A DNA stretch of 16,998 nt from Paludibacter sp. (GTDB taxonomy: Bacteria; Bacteroidota; Bacteroidia; Bacteroidales; Paludibacteraceae), in contig JAQTOL010000015.1 in NCBI GenBank assembly GCA_028748945.1, forward strand, positions 1-16,998. Direction: 5' to 3'. The notes below the pieces were generated by a model. The model was not told the DNA's origin, did not search any database, and saw nothing but the letters and a program-made list of their open reading frames with translations. Each line of letters opens with the position of its first letter. Positions within the stretch are counted from its first letter, which is position 1. Position numbers and translations under genes: made by a program. Below, piece after piece: positions 1 to 7,790 of this stretch.

Positions 1-2
1 GT

Positions 3-3000
3 ACAACTAATCAGCGTTTGTTTGCAAATTCCGTTTCAAAGCTTTACGGGAAAAGCTCTAACACAAATTATTCAACTGCCAATCTTGCGATCTTAACCTC
101 ATCTGGTGAAACTTACTCATTTGGAGATTACGATGAATCAAATGCAGAAAATGGTCCTTTCAAAAAATTATCTGTAGTGACTCCGGTAACAGATGGAACC
201 CTCAAGTTAGGATTCCGTGTGAATGGTTCGGCAACGACAAAGGGATACACTTTCACCTCTGTATCTGCCAAAAATGATATAGGTTTTTTTAAATTCGACA
301 ACTTTACACTAACCGAAGTTTCCAATGTAGCTACATTGGATAATATAACCTTAAGTGTTGGGATACTGGATTCTATCTTTAATTCAAATACTACGAATTA
401 CACAGCCTTCTTGCCGTTAGGGACTAAAACGGTGACACCAACAGTTGTAGCTTCGGCAGATGGTGAAACAATTACCGGAGCGGATGCCGTTGATGTCTCT
501 AGTGGAATCGGAACTTCTACCATTTTAGTGAAATCAATTGATGGAACTGTAACTAAAACCTACATGATAAATTATACGGTTTTGACTTCTTCTCCATTTT
601 CCATTTCGTCTTACATGGCCGATTCAATGGGAGTTAACTTTATGTTGACAAAGGGTATCTTAAGACTCAATGTATGCAATGATAAAATAATCCAGGTCAG
701 TTATTCCTTAAACTCAACTTTGCCTAAAAAAGACACGATTATTGTAAATAGAGTTTGGGGAAAATCAGATTTTACAGTGACTGAGGATACTGATAATGTC
801 ATAATCAATACGCAGAGCCTTACAGTAAAAGTGACTAAAGCTGGCTCAATAGTAAGTTATTTTGATAAATCGGGCAACCTGATTTTATCTGAATCTGAAA
901 AGTCTATTACTCCGGCCACAGTATTGACAACCAATACAAACACTTGTAGTGCCACATTCAATTCTCCGGTAACAGAAGGACTTTTCGGTCTGGGTCAACA
1001 CCAACAAAGTGTGATGAATTATAAATCCAGGACACTTGTTCTTGATCAACAGAACACCGAAATTGCCTTGCCGTTTATGGTCACAACAAGTGGATACGGA
1101 CTTTTGTGGGACAATTATTCATTAACTAATTTCAAGGGAAATGTAGCTTCTAACACAAAATATCAGTTTAGCTCGGAAAGCGGCAAAATGGTAGATTACT
1201 ATTTTATGTACGGGCCAGAGATTGATGATGTAATCTCTCAATACCGTACAGCTAGTGGTGCTGCACCGATGTTTCCCAAATGGGCTTACGGTTTGTTCCA
1301 GTCGAAAGATAAATATTCAACTTCCGCTGAAATTTTGACAATTGCAAATAAATATCGGGCTGCTAAACTTCCGTTAGACTGTATTGTACAGGACTGGGAT
1401 TACTGGACTCCCGATTTATGGGGTTCAAATACTATGGATGCTACCAAATATCCAAATCCAAAAGCATTAGTTGATTCTCTTCATGCAATGAATTTACATA
1501 CTATGATTTCTATCTGGCCTGTTTTCCACAGCAGTACAGCCAATTATCAACAATTTAATGCAATCGGAGCTTTGTATCCAAGTAACGGAGCACACCATTT
1601 TTACGATCCACATAACGATGCAGCTAAGAAAATCTATTGGAATCAGGTAAATAGCCAGCTATTCAGCAAATATGGCTGGGATGCCTGGTGGGCTGATAAT
1701 GATGAACCTCAAGGCTGGCCGGATGGATTTGACAGAAAGAATTTTATGACAGCCAAAGGTTCGGGCGTAACATATTATAATACTTATCCTATTCAGCATA
1801 CAGCAGGAGTTTATAATGGTTGGAGACAAGATATTACAAACAAGAGAATATTCACATTGAGCAGATCCGCTTTTTCCGGTCAACAAAGATATGCTACTGC
1901 CGCATGGTCGGGCGATATTACCAGTACCTGGACTGACTTTCAAAAACAATTATCAGCCGGACTTAATTTCTGTTTAAGTGGAATACCTTACTGGACAACC
2001 GATATAGGTGGATATATTTATACTGATTGGTCAACGGTTGCTAATAACGAATTGATGATTCGTTGGTTTCAGTATGGAGCGTTCTGTCCTATTTTCAGAA
2101 TCCATGGTCAAGGTGAAAAGGCGTTGGTTTCTACCACTTTTACTCCAGTAACGAAAGACATTCTGGCTTCAACCGATAAATTGCGTTATCGTTTAATGCC
2201 GTACATTTACTCCACAGCATGGAAAGTAACCAACGAAAGCTATACCATGATGCGTCACCTTGTGATGGATTACCGGACAGATGTGAATGTGAAAGCAATT
2301 GATAATCAGTTTATGTTTGGACAGTCAATGATGATTAATCCGGTGACTTCGGCCGGAGTAACCAAAAGAAATGTTTATTTACCCGCAGGCAATTGGTACG
2401 ATTTCTGGACAGGAAAACAATATACCGGAAACCAGACAATTAATACTGATGCGCCAATTACGAATATACCTGTTTTTGTGAAGGCCGGATCTATTATTCC
2501 AATGGGACCGGATATCATGTATGCTACTCAATCGATTGATCCAACTGAAATTCGCGTTTACAAAGGCGCTAACGGAAGTTTTAACCTTTATGAAGACGAA
2601 GGAGACACATACAATTATGAAAAAGGCAGTTATTCTGTCATCCCATTCTCGTACAATGAAGATTCTAAAGAACTGACAATCGGAGTCAGAACGGGTAGTT
2701 ACAAAGACATGCTTGTAAACCGAAATTTCAAAATTGTATGGGTAGATGAAAATTATGGAGTTGGATTAAACGCTCCCCTTGTTTGTGACACAACGGCTCA
2801 GTACGTTGGAAATCAGGTTGTAATTCAATTCAAAACACCTACAGGAATTCATAACCCAAATAGTGACCCTACTCGTTGTACCGTATATCCTAACCCTGCA
2901 ACGGATAAAGTAACTATTTCTTTCAAAGCTGAAGCTTCAGTCAAAGCTGAAATCAAATTGATTGATTATGCCGGAAAATGCATTTACCTGAACATTATAG

Positions 3001-3125
3001 ATGCTATGACAGGAACAAATACTTTCACGTTGAATACAAAGCAAAACAAAATTGGATCTGGGGCGTATTTGGCTACAGTTATCTGTGGGAATGATCAATA
3101 CACCCGTAAAATTGTATTAAAATAA
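3..3125 (+). CDS. Secreted GH31 glycosidase (alpha-xylosidase/alpha-glucosidase-like) with T9SS sorting domain; 5' end outside window
   Basis: The frame is open from the window edge, so this is a C-terminal part of a longer protein; the TTG at 18 is only the first start-like codon (residues counted from it). Residues ~1-100 resemble a carbohydrate-binding beta-sandwich ending in FDNFTL. Residues ~105-190 look like a cadherin-like sandwich. From ~195 there is a GH31 N-terminal sandwich with the GLGQHQ motif, then the catalytic barrel. The WWADNDEP motif gives the likely nucleophile Asp560, and WSGD gives the acid/base Asp633, as in Bacteroides GH31 alpha-xylosidases. A DUF5110-like segment (EDEGDTYNYEKG) follows. 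The last ~80 residues (VYPNPATDKV to RKIVLK) are a type A Por sorting domain, so the enzyme is probably exported by type IX secretion and held at the surface or released. Family is certain; substrate (alpha-xyloside or alpha-glucoside) is not readable from the motifs alone. Confidence 0.9.
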   Translation, partial: TTNQRLFANSVSKLYGKSSNTNYSTANLAILTSSGETYSFGDYDESNAENGPFKKLSVVTPVTDGTLKLGFRVNGSATTKGYTFTSVSAKNDIGFFKFDNFTLTEVSNVATLDNITLSVGILDSIFNSNTTNYTAFLPLGTKTVTPTVVASADGETITGADAVDVSSGIGTSTILVKSIDGTVTKTYMINYTVLTSSPFSISSYMADSMGVNFMLTKGILRLNVCNDKIIQVSYSLNSTLPKKDTIIVNRVWGKSDFTVTEDTDNVIINTQSLTVKVTKAGSIVSYFDKSGNLILSESEKSITPATVLTTNTNTCSATFNSPVTEGLFGLGQHQQSVMNYKSRTLVLDQQNTEIALPFMVTTSGYGLLWDNYSLTNFKGNVASNTKYQFSSESGKMVDYYFMYGPEIDDVISQYRTASGAAPMFPKWAYGLFQSKDKYSTSAEILTIANKYRAAKLPLDCIVQDWDYWTPDLWGSNTMDATKYPNPKALVDSLHAMNLHTMISIWPVFHSSTANYQQFNAIGALYPSNGAHHFYDPHNDAAKKIYWNQVNSQLFSKYGWDAWWADNDEPQGWPDGFDRKNFMTAKGSGVTYYNTYPIQHTAGVYNGWRQDITNKRIFTLSRSAFSGQQRYATAAWSGDITSTWTDFQKQLSAGLNFCLSGIPYWTTDIGGYIYTDWSTVANNELMIRWFQYGAFCPIFRIHGQGEKALVSTTFTPVTKDILASTDKLRYRLMPYIYSTAWKVTNESYTMMRHLVMDYRTDVNVKAIDNQFMFGQSMMINPVTSAGVTKRNVYLPAGNWYDFWTGKQYTGNQTINTDAPITNIPVFVKAGSIIPMGPDIMYATQSIDPTEIRVYKGANGSFNLYEDEGDTYNYEKGSYSVIPFSYNEDSKELTIGVRTGSYKDMLVNRNFKIVWVDENYGVGLNAPLVCDTTAQYVGNQVVIQFKTPTGIHNPNSDPTRCTVYPNPATDKVTISFKAEASVKAEIKLIDYAGKCIYLNIIDAMTGTNTFTLNTKQNKIGSGAYLATVICGNDQYTRKIVLK

Positions 3126-3138
3126 ATAATCATATTTG

Positions 3139-3190
3139 GGCTCTATAGCTGTAACTAGGCAACTGATATAAACAGTTATAGAGCCTTTTT
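3139..3190 (+). terminator. Intrinsic terminator of the GH31 gene
   Basis: A 14-bp stem with one G-U pair (GGCTCTATAGCTGT at 3139-3152 against 3172-3185), a 19-nt loop and a T5 tract lie 14 nt after the stop codon. Confidence 0.85.
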
Positions 3191-3893
3191 ATTTCAACAT
3201 TCAATACGCAATTTTTATTCGACTAATTATGTCTATGAGTTGAGAATTGAGCTGGTAACCTTGTTCCACAACATGCTACTTACTCTCTTTTACCAGCAAT
3301 AGAATAGGATATGACTAAGTATATCTCGAGATTTCAATAAAATTTTTTGAGTGTGTTACTTCATTTCTTCAGAAAAGAAATTTTCCAAACCATTTCTCAT
3401 TTCTTGTATATACTATTACACTTCAGAGATTTAATCTATTTCGTGTTTTTTCTGACATCAAGTGTAATTTTTACAATCAATCAACCAAACCATACATTTT
3501 CAACTAGAACAATTCCAGAGTTTCTATTCAAAATCTAATTATAAAATTTAAAGTTCAATAATAATCAGGGTTATTTAATCAATAAATGTGTAAACAGAAT
3601 GATAATAGGATTATCAGTTCTCATTTAAAACCAACAAAAATGATTCAATTATTCAAGATACTTCCCAGGAACCATCATTCAATTTAAATTAAACTAAATT
3701 ATTTGCTACAGACAATGTTTCAACTACTCGGGTTTTGAGCTTAAATCAGGTAAATACTTTGCGAAAAAAGTCGTTTTACATAAAAATGTGTATAAATATT
3801 CTGAACAATTACGCAATCTGAATATTATAAACATCTTTAGTTTTGTAATTTTTACTACTTCAATGAGAAACAAATACCACATTTACCTGTATA
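3191..3893. other. A+T-rich intergenic region without convincing gene
   Basis: About 700 bases with no tRNA, no recognisable protein and no insertion sequence. The only long open frame (3347-3538, +, TTG start, 63 codons) is phenylalanine/isoleucine rich as expected from random A+T-rich DNA and has no promoter. A second -7-like box (TAGTTTTG, 3838-3845) could be an alternative promoter for the small ORF at 3994. Confidence 0.5.
3251..3297. repeat. 8-bp inverted repeat with 31-bp spacer
   Basis: GCTGGTAA at 3251-3258 is matched by TTACCAGC at 3290-3297. There is no T-tract on either side, so it is not an obvious terminator; it may be a protein-binding site, a remnant, or chance. Confidence 0.35.
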
Positions 3894-3923
3894 TCTGACA
3901 TATAAATAAATATCGTAACTTTG
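3894..3923 (+). promoter_or_regulatory. Bacteroidota-type promoter for the 33-codon ORF
   Basis: The -7 box TAACTTTG at 3916-3923 matches TAnnTTTG exactly. The upstream box is poor (TCTG at 3894-3897, 18-nt spacing). Transcription would start near 3930, giving a ~64-nt leader. Confidence 0.5.
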
Positions 3924-3993
3924 TAAAGTAATTATTCCAAGAAATTATCCGATAAAAAAATACATCTATTCACTACTCAAATCAACAAGTATT

Positions 3994-4095
3994 ATGTCAG
4001 CATTTTTCAACCATCCATTGTTCCAAAAAACATATAAGATTTCCGTTACACTTATGATTGTTGTCATGGTCATTTTACGTTATATTTTCAATTAG
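3994..4095 (+). CDS. Putative 33-residue single-pass membrane peptide
   Basis: ATG at 3994 opens 33 codons ending in TAG. The product starts MSAFFNHPLFQKTYK and continues as a hydrophobic helix (residues ~16-32, ISVTLMIVVMVILRYIF). A positively charged, aromatic N-terminus followed by one transmembrane helix is the usual form of small inner-membrane peptides. The ORF is bracketed by an exact TAnnTTTG box 71 nt upstream and a strong terminator 68 nt downstream, so it may be its own transcription unit in an otherwise empty region. It is too short for normal gene callers. I do not recognise a family; the case rests on composition and the bracketing signals. Confidence 0.5.
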   Translation: MSAFFNHPLFQKTYKISVTLMIVVMVILRYIFN

Positions 4096-4162
4096 ATTAC
4101 GATTGTAATGCCTTACTGAATTTCAAATTCAGGCTCGTTATCAGGAAAAATTATTGAGAAAG

Positions 4163-4197
4163 AAAAAACGCCGGAAATACTTTCCCGACGTTTTTTT
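4163..4197. terminator. Bidirectional intrinsic terminator between the small ORF and yhhQ
   Basis: AAAAAACG pairs with CGTTTTTT, extended inside by CGG/CCG and AAA/TTT with a mismatch and a one-base bulge and a TAC loop. A7-like and T7 tracts flank the stem, so it can end transcripts from both directions; it lies between the two convergent genes. Confidence 0.8.
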
Positions 4198-4321
4198 ATA
4201 TTCCTATTTATTATTCAATCCCACGTTCTCTCTCGTTTGCATCTACTGACAAGCAGCTTGCAAAAATGCAATTTCAGCATAAAAAATAAGTCAAAGTTTA
4301 GTTGAATATCGCCTTAAACGA

Positions 4322-5002
4322 CTAAATATCATTAATTTTTAGTGGATTATACGAGATGTACTTATCGTATACATCAGTATCTTCGTGCTTTTTCACCCAT
4401 TTAACCACATAATTGGTAAGTGGTAATGCTATAACTTCGTATCCGGTTTTCATGGCAGTTTGGGTGAAAATAAGTGTTATCAAAGCAGCGGTTGGAATAA
4501 TACCCGAAAATGCCAAGGTAAAGAAAACCAGTGAATCGGCACCTTCACCCACAATCGTCGAAACAACAGCACGGATAGAAAACCCGCGACCATGTTGCAA
4601 CACTTTCATTTTACTCATCACAAAAGCATTCAGAAACGACCCAAGAAGGAAGGCGGCGAAGCTGGCGCCTACAATTCGTTCGGTATTACCCAAAACGAGT
4701 TCAAATGCAGCCTGATGATGGAAATTGACCGATCCCGGCGCCCATATACTCAGGCGGAAAATAATGACAGCCAGAAAATTCATAAGGAAACCGTTCCAAA
4801 TGATTAAACGTGCCTTGCGGTAGCCCCAGACTTCGGCTATCACATCATTTATTATATACGATACAGGGAAAATGAGCAAGCCGGCTGTGGCTTCAATTCC
4901 TCCAATGGAAATCAACTTTTGCTCAACAATGTTGGAGATAATAAGGCATACCGTAAACAGCAGCCCAAACACCATAAAGGCGACGGAAACTTGTCTTTTC
5001 AT
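4322..5002 (-). CDS. yhhQ: Queuosine precursor transporter, YhhQ/VUT (COG1738) family
   Basis: A 226-residue integral membrane protein, the usual length for YhhQ-type importers that bring preQ0/preQ1 into the cytoplasm for queuosine modification of tRNA. About six hydrophobic helices are visible, the first at residues ~8-27. Family hallmarks are the FPVSYIINDVIAEVWGYRKA stretch (45-64, conserved Asp/Glu/Tyr-Gly), STIVGEGADS (148-157), and a K..YE segment near 185-189. The ATG at 5002 is chosen because the protein aligns with the family from its first helix and a preQ1-I-like aptamer ends 4 nt before it. The gene has its own promoter, downstream of the sppA terminator, and ends at the bidirectional terminator at 4163-4197. 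The riboswitch supports a preQ1 or preQ0 substrate. Confidence 0.92.
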   Translation of the reverse strand: MKRQVSVAFMVFGLLFTVCLIISNIVEQKLISIGGIEATAGLLIFPVSYIINDVIAEVWGYRKARLIIWNGFLMNFLAVIIFRLSIWAPGSVNFHHQAAFELVLGNTERIVGASFAAFLLGSFLNAFVMSKMKVLQHGRGFSIRAVVSTIVGEGADSLVFFTLAFSGIIPTAALITLIFTQTAMKTGYEVIALPLTNYVVKWVKKHEDTDVYDKYISYNPLKINDI

Positions 5003-5006
5003 TATT

Positions 5007-5037
5007 CTTGTTTTTTACGTGGTATTCAAGCACACGT
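5007..5037 (-). ncRNA. preQ1-I riboswitch (class I preQ1 aptamer) in the yhhQ leader
   Basis: Read on the minus strand from 5037: P1 ACGTG (5037-5033); L1 TG; P2 5' strand CTTG (5030-5027); AATA; C at 5022; P1 3' strand CACGT (5021-5017); A6 (5016-5011); P2 3' strand CAAG (5010-5007). P1 is a perfect 5-bp helix and CTTG/CAAG a perfect 4-bp pseudoknot. This is the preQ1-I architecture known from Bacillus subtilis and Thermoanaerobacter tengcongensis: the U just after P1, the conserved G closing P2 (position 11), the ligand-pairing C directly before the P1 3' strand, and the A-rich strand before P2 are all in place. P2 ends 4 nt before the yhhQ ATG, so ligand binding should occlude the ribosome site and reduce translation. 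No expression platform for termination is seen. Confidence 0.82.
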
Positions 5038-5066
5038 TTTTGCAGTTCGTCCGCAAAAATCGACTG

Positions 5067-5097
5067 CAAAGATAGCTGTTTTCCTGCTAAAAAACAA
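5067..5097 (-). promoter_or_regulatory. yhhQ promoter
   Basis: On the minus strand TTG (5097-5095), a 20-nt spacer and TATCTTTG (5074-5067), an exact TAnnTTTG. Start is expected near 5060, giving a ~58-nt leader that contains the whole riboswitch and a GCAGT/ACTGC hairpin before it. Confidence 0.7.
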
Positions 5098-5126
5098 GAG
5101 AGACAAAGCGTCAAACTTTGTCTCTC
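5089..5126 (-). terminator. sppA terminator
   Basis: Perfect 11-bp stem (GAGAGACAAAG with CTTTGTCTCTC, 5098-5126), 7-nt loop, then on the minus strand TTG and a T6 run (5094-5089). Confidence 0.88.
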
Positions 5127-5218
5127 CTGAAATCTATCAGAATAATGAAGTAAATATCAATCTTCTTCAGTCTGTAAAATTAACCAAGAACTTAAAAATC
5201 TTAAGTCTTGTTTCCTGG

Positions 5219-5250
5219 ATCTTGAATCTTGTATCTTGATTCTTGATTCT
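5219..5250. repeat. Short 7-bp tandem repeat
   Basis: Four to five imperfect copies of ATCTTGA/ATCTTGT/TTCTTGA directly follow the sppA stop codon. A degenerate copy (AAGTCTTG) occurs just upstream at ~5203-5210. Confidence 0.7.
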
Positions 5251-5251
5251 G

Positions 5252-7015
5252 TTATCTGATATTTAAATCATAAGGCAGACGAGCCTGAATGCCATTCATT
5301 TTGCTCAGATTTTTAATTTGCATGTAAATGTTATATTGTTCACCTAGCTGCGCTTTCATAAACCGGGTTTCAATATCCTGACTAAAACTTTTCATCAATT
5401 TAGTTTCAAAACTTTCTTTTTCAGGATATTCACTTACATTGTACGTTTTTAGTTTAGCTTTATCAACCGCCAGCTTAATAGCATCAGTCAAACCTCCGAT
5501 TTTATCCACCAAGCCGATTTTCAAAGCATCTTCGCCCGTCCAGACACGACCTTCTGCTACCGCTTTAATCTGGTCCGTAGTCATCTTACGACCATCGGCA
5601 CAGCGTTTCACAAACAGTTCGTATCCACGGTTTATATAGTTTTGCATCAAACTGCGCTCTTCGGGTGTAAACTGACGATTAATAGATATCGCGTCGCTCA
5701 GTTTGTTCGTTTTAACACCATCGTAGGTTAATCCTAATTTTTCATTCAACCCCTTGATATTGGGGATGACACCGAAAATACCAATCGAACCGGTGATCGT
5801 ATTAGGTTGTGTCACAATTTTGTCGGCCATACAGGCGATGTAATATCCACCCGAAGCAGCATAATCGCCCATAGAAACGATCAAAGGTTTTTTGGCTTTA
5901 AGCATGGATAATGCATGCCAGATCTGCTCGGAAGCGTAAGCACTTCCTCCCGGCGAACTGATACGGAAAACAACCGCTTTGATTGCCGAATCTTTGGCTA
6001 CATCGTTGATTGTCTTAATCAGATCTTTTGCCACAATACCATCTCCTTCTTCATCGGTTATTTCACCGATAGCATAAATTACCGCCACTTTATTTTTATC
6101 AAATTTGCCGGTATCCGGCAATTTGGTCATAGCTGAATTTTTGACAAACTTCAATTCCTGATCTTTGTCAACCAGCTTTGCACTCGATTTCAAAATACTG
6201 TCCACCTGATCGAGATAGACCAATGAATCTACTAAAGCATATTCCTTTGCTTTAGCCGTGGGTTGAAACATCATCATTTCATCCGCGTATTCATTTAATT
6301 TCTCAACCGAAATTTTCCGGGAAGCTGATACTTCGGTCAATAAGGTTTTCCAGATTGAATTCAGATAAACAGTTACCTGTTCGCGGTTGGCATCACTCAT
6401 TTTGGTATTAACCAGTGGCTCCACAGCCGATTTGTAGGTACCGACTTTCACAATTTGCATTTCAACTCCCAGTTTATCCAGCGTGTTCTTCAGGAACATG
6501 GATTCTGCCGAAAGTCCCTTCAGCTCTAACATTCCCTGCGGATTTATCAGAATTTTATTGGCAACTGAAACCAGATAGTACATTTTCTGTGAGTAGTTAT
6601 CGGCATAAGAAACGACAAATTTACCCGATTTTTTAAAATCAATCAACGCATTACGGATTTCTTTTATCGAAGCAAAACCCCCGTTCAGCGAACCCCCTTT
6701 AAGATAAATTCCTACTATATTGTCATCATTCTTTGCTTTTTCAATATTAGCCAGCACATCATCGAGCCCAATTGTTTTTTGTGCCGTCTGCCCCATTGCT
6801 TCGGCAAATGCCGATGAAAAAGGATCATCCTGGGAACGGTCGACCAGGGTTCCTTCCAAATCAATTTCGTACACTGAATTTGGTTTCAGAACAGTAGTCG
6901 TTTCGCTTGAACCGGCAATAGCTCCAATTATCCCAAACATGATCAAAATGCCCAATAGCGAGGCAATAATAATTCCAACGATGGTGGCAAGAGTAAATTT
7001 AAGAAACTGTTTCAT
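5252..7015 (-). CDS. sppA: Signal peptide peptidase SppA, long (67K) form
   Basis: A 587-residue membrane-anchored serine protease that degrades signal peptides left in the membrane after secretion. One N-terminal hydrophobic anchor (residues ~8-35) is followed by the two tandem protease domains of the long SppA type. VGTYKSAVEP carries the general-base Lys195 in the N-terminal domain. The C-terminal domain has RISSPGGSAYASE (351-363) and the nucleophile Ser388 in SMGDYAASGG, followed by TGSIGIFG (408-415). This matches the split Lys/Ser dyad of E. coli SppA (K209/S409 by memory), and the length is close to the E. coli protein's ~618. The gene is monocistronic, with its own promoter and terminator. 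Confidence 0.96.
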   Translation of the reverse strand: MKQFLKFTLATIVGIIIASLLGILIMFGIIGAIAGSSETTTVLKPNSVYEIDLEGTLVDRSQDDPFSSAFAEAMGQTAQKTIGLDDVLANIEKAKNDDNIVGIYLKGGSLNGGFASIKEIRNALIDFKKSGKFVVSYADNYSQKMYYLVSVANKILINPQGMLELKGLSAESMFLKNTLDKLGVEMQIVKVGTYKSAVEPLVNTKMSDANREQVTVYLNSIWKTLLTEVSASRKISVEKLNEYADEMMMFQPTAKAKEYALVDSLVYLDQVDSILKSSAKLVDKDQELKFVKNSAMTKLPDTGKFDKNKVAVIYAIGEITDEEGDGIVAKDLIKTINDVAKDSAIKAVVFRISSPGGSAYASEQIWHALSMLKAKKPLIVSMGDYAASGGYYIACMADKIVTQPNTITGSIGIFGVIPNIKGLNEKLGLTYDGVKTNKLSDAISINRQFTPEERSLMQNYINRGYELFVKRCADGRKMTTDQIKAVAEGRVWTGEDALKIGLVDKIGGLTDAIKLAVDKAKLKTYNVSEYPEKESFETKLMKSFSQDIETRFMKAQLGEQYNIYMQIKNLSKMNGIQARLPYDLNIR

Positions 7016-7059
7016 AACTGTAAAATATATTGGTTAAGTATTTAATGAGAATTCTAATG

Positions 7060-7090
7060 CAAAGAAAAACAATATTTTTCGATTAACAAA
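7060..7090 (-). promoter_or_regulatory. sppA promoter
   Basis: On the minus strand TTTG (7090-7087), a 19-nt spacer and TTTCTTTG (7067-7060), one mismatch from TAnnTTTG; ~38-nt leader to the ATG. Confidence 0.55.
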
Positions 7091-7219
7091 ATTTTATTGT
7101 TAGTGTAAAATAAATAGTTAGGATTTTTTGGAAGTATTGATTATTTAAGCTTTAAAAAAAATAAAAAAATAACTCAAATTATACTAGCACAAATAAATGG
7201 CAAAATAGGATAAACATAT

Positions 7220-7261
7220 TAAATAAAATCCCCGGCATAGATACTTAAAAACTATTGCCGG
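7220..7261 (-). terminator. Terminator of the M23 peptidase pseudogene
   Basis: CCGGCA TAG (7232-7240) pairs with CTA-T-TGCCGG (7252-7261) with one bulged T. On the minus strand it is followed by ATTTTATTT. It begins 31 nt after the stop codon. Confidence 0.7.
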
Positions 7262-7291
7262 AGACCTTAATTGAATATTTTGTCTAAAAGA

Positions 7292-7790
7292 TTATTTCAC
7301 GTAAATTAATGGATCAACTGTTTTATCATGTACATGAATTTCAAAGTGTAAATGCGGCCCTGTAGATCGTCTTGTATTTCCTACAAAACCGATCGTTTGT
7401 CCCATTATGACTGACTCACCCTCCTTAATATTGAAACCATCAAGATGTGCGTACCAGGATTTAATTCCATCACCATGATCAATCACAATTAATTTACCCC
7501 AACCTTTTTCAGTTTCAACTTAAAGCGCTTTACCACTGGTAGTTGCCAAAACTGAAATTCCTTTTTCAGCAACAATATCAACTCCCGTGTGAGTAACAGT
7601 TTTATCTTTAAAGGGTTTCATTTTCACACCATATTTAGCCGAAATTCGCGAATACTCTCCGGTTTTTATCGGAAAAATCTTGGGTATTTCAGAAGTTAAT
7701 TTGTAAACGACAATGCTAAAAAGCGATTGACGGTAAAAGTAAAAAGTATCTTATCATTTTTACTTTTGGAGATTTATTTTTTGTCATCAT
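7292..7790 (-). pseudogene. Small secreted M23 (LytM-type) peptidoglycan endopeptidase, broken by frameshift and nonsense codon
   Basis: An M23 peptidase can be rebuilt on the minus strand. From ATG 7790 (or 7757) it reads a signal/anchor segment MIRYFLLLPSIAF, then stops at TAG in GCT-TTT-TAG. Dropping one T from the T5 run at 7722-7718 restores SIVVYKLTSEIPKIFPIK, then TGEYSRISAKYGVKMKPF and HTGVD. A TAA at 7522-7520 interrupts TSGKAL*VETEKGWGK (probably once AAA). The rest, ~76 codons to 7292, holds IDHGDGIKSWYAHL and GPHLHFE. The zinc ligands (HxxxD, HxH) and the YAH histidine are all present, so the decay is recent or is a sequencing error. The intact product would have been ~155-166 residues. 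No partner gene is linked. Confidence 0.82.

Noticed and set aside
18..20. TTG as start of the GH31 gene
   Set aside because: The frame is open to the window edge and no signal peptide follows; the true start is outside the window.
3347..3538. 63-codon frame in the A+T-rich intergenic region
   Set aside because: TTG start, no promoter, composition as expected from random A+T-rich DNA, no recognisable motif.
4116..4132. CTGAATTT-C-AAATTCAG hairpin as a terminator
   Set aside because: A+T-rich stem without a T-tract; the strong terminator lies 30 nt further on.
4413..5239. Several plus-strand frames opposite yhhQ and its leader
   Set aside because: They are antisense shadows of a well-supported gene and lack any family similarity or promoter.
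5219..5250. CRISPR array
   Set aside because: Repeat unit is only 7 bp with no spacers; no cas genes in the window.
7292..7486. Intact 64-residue peptidase gene
   Set aside because: It starts at ATT in the middle of an M23 domain; upstream in-frame sequence clearly belongs to the same domain, so it is the tail of a broken gene.
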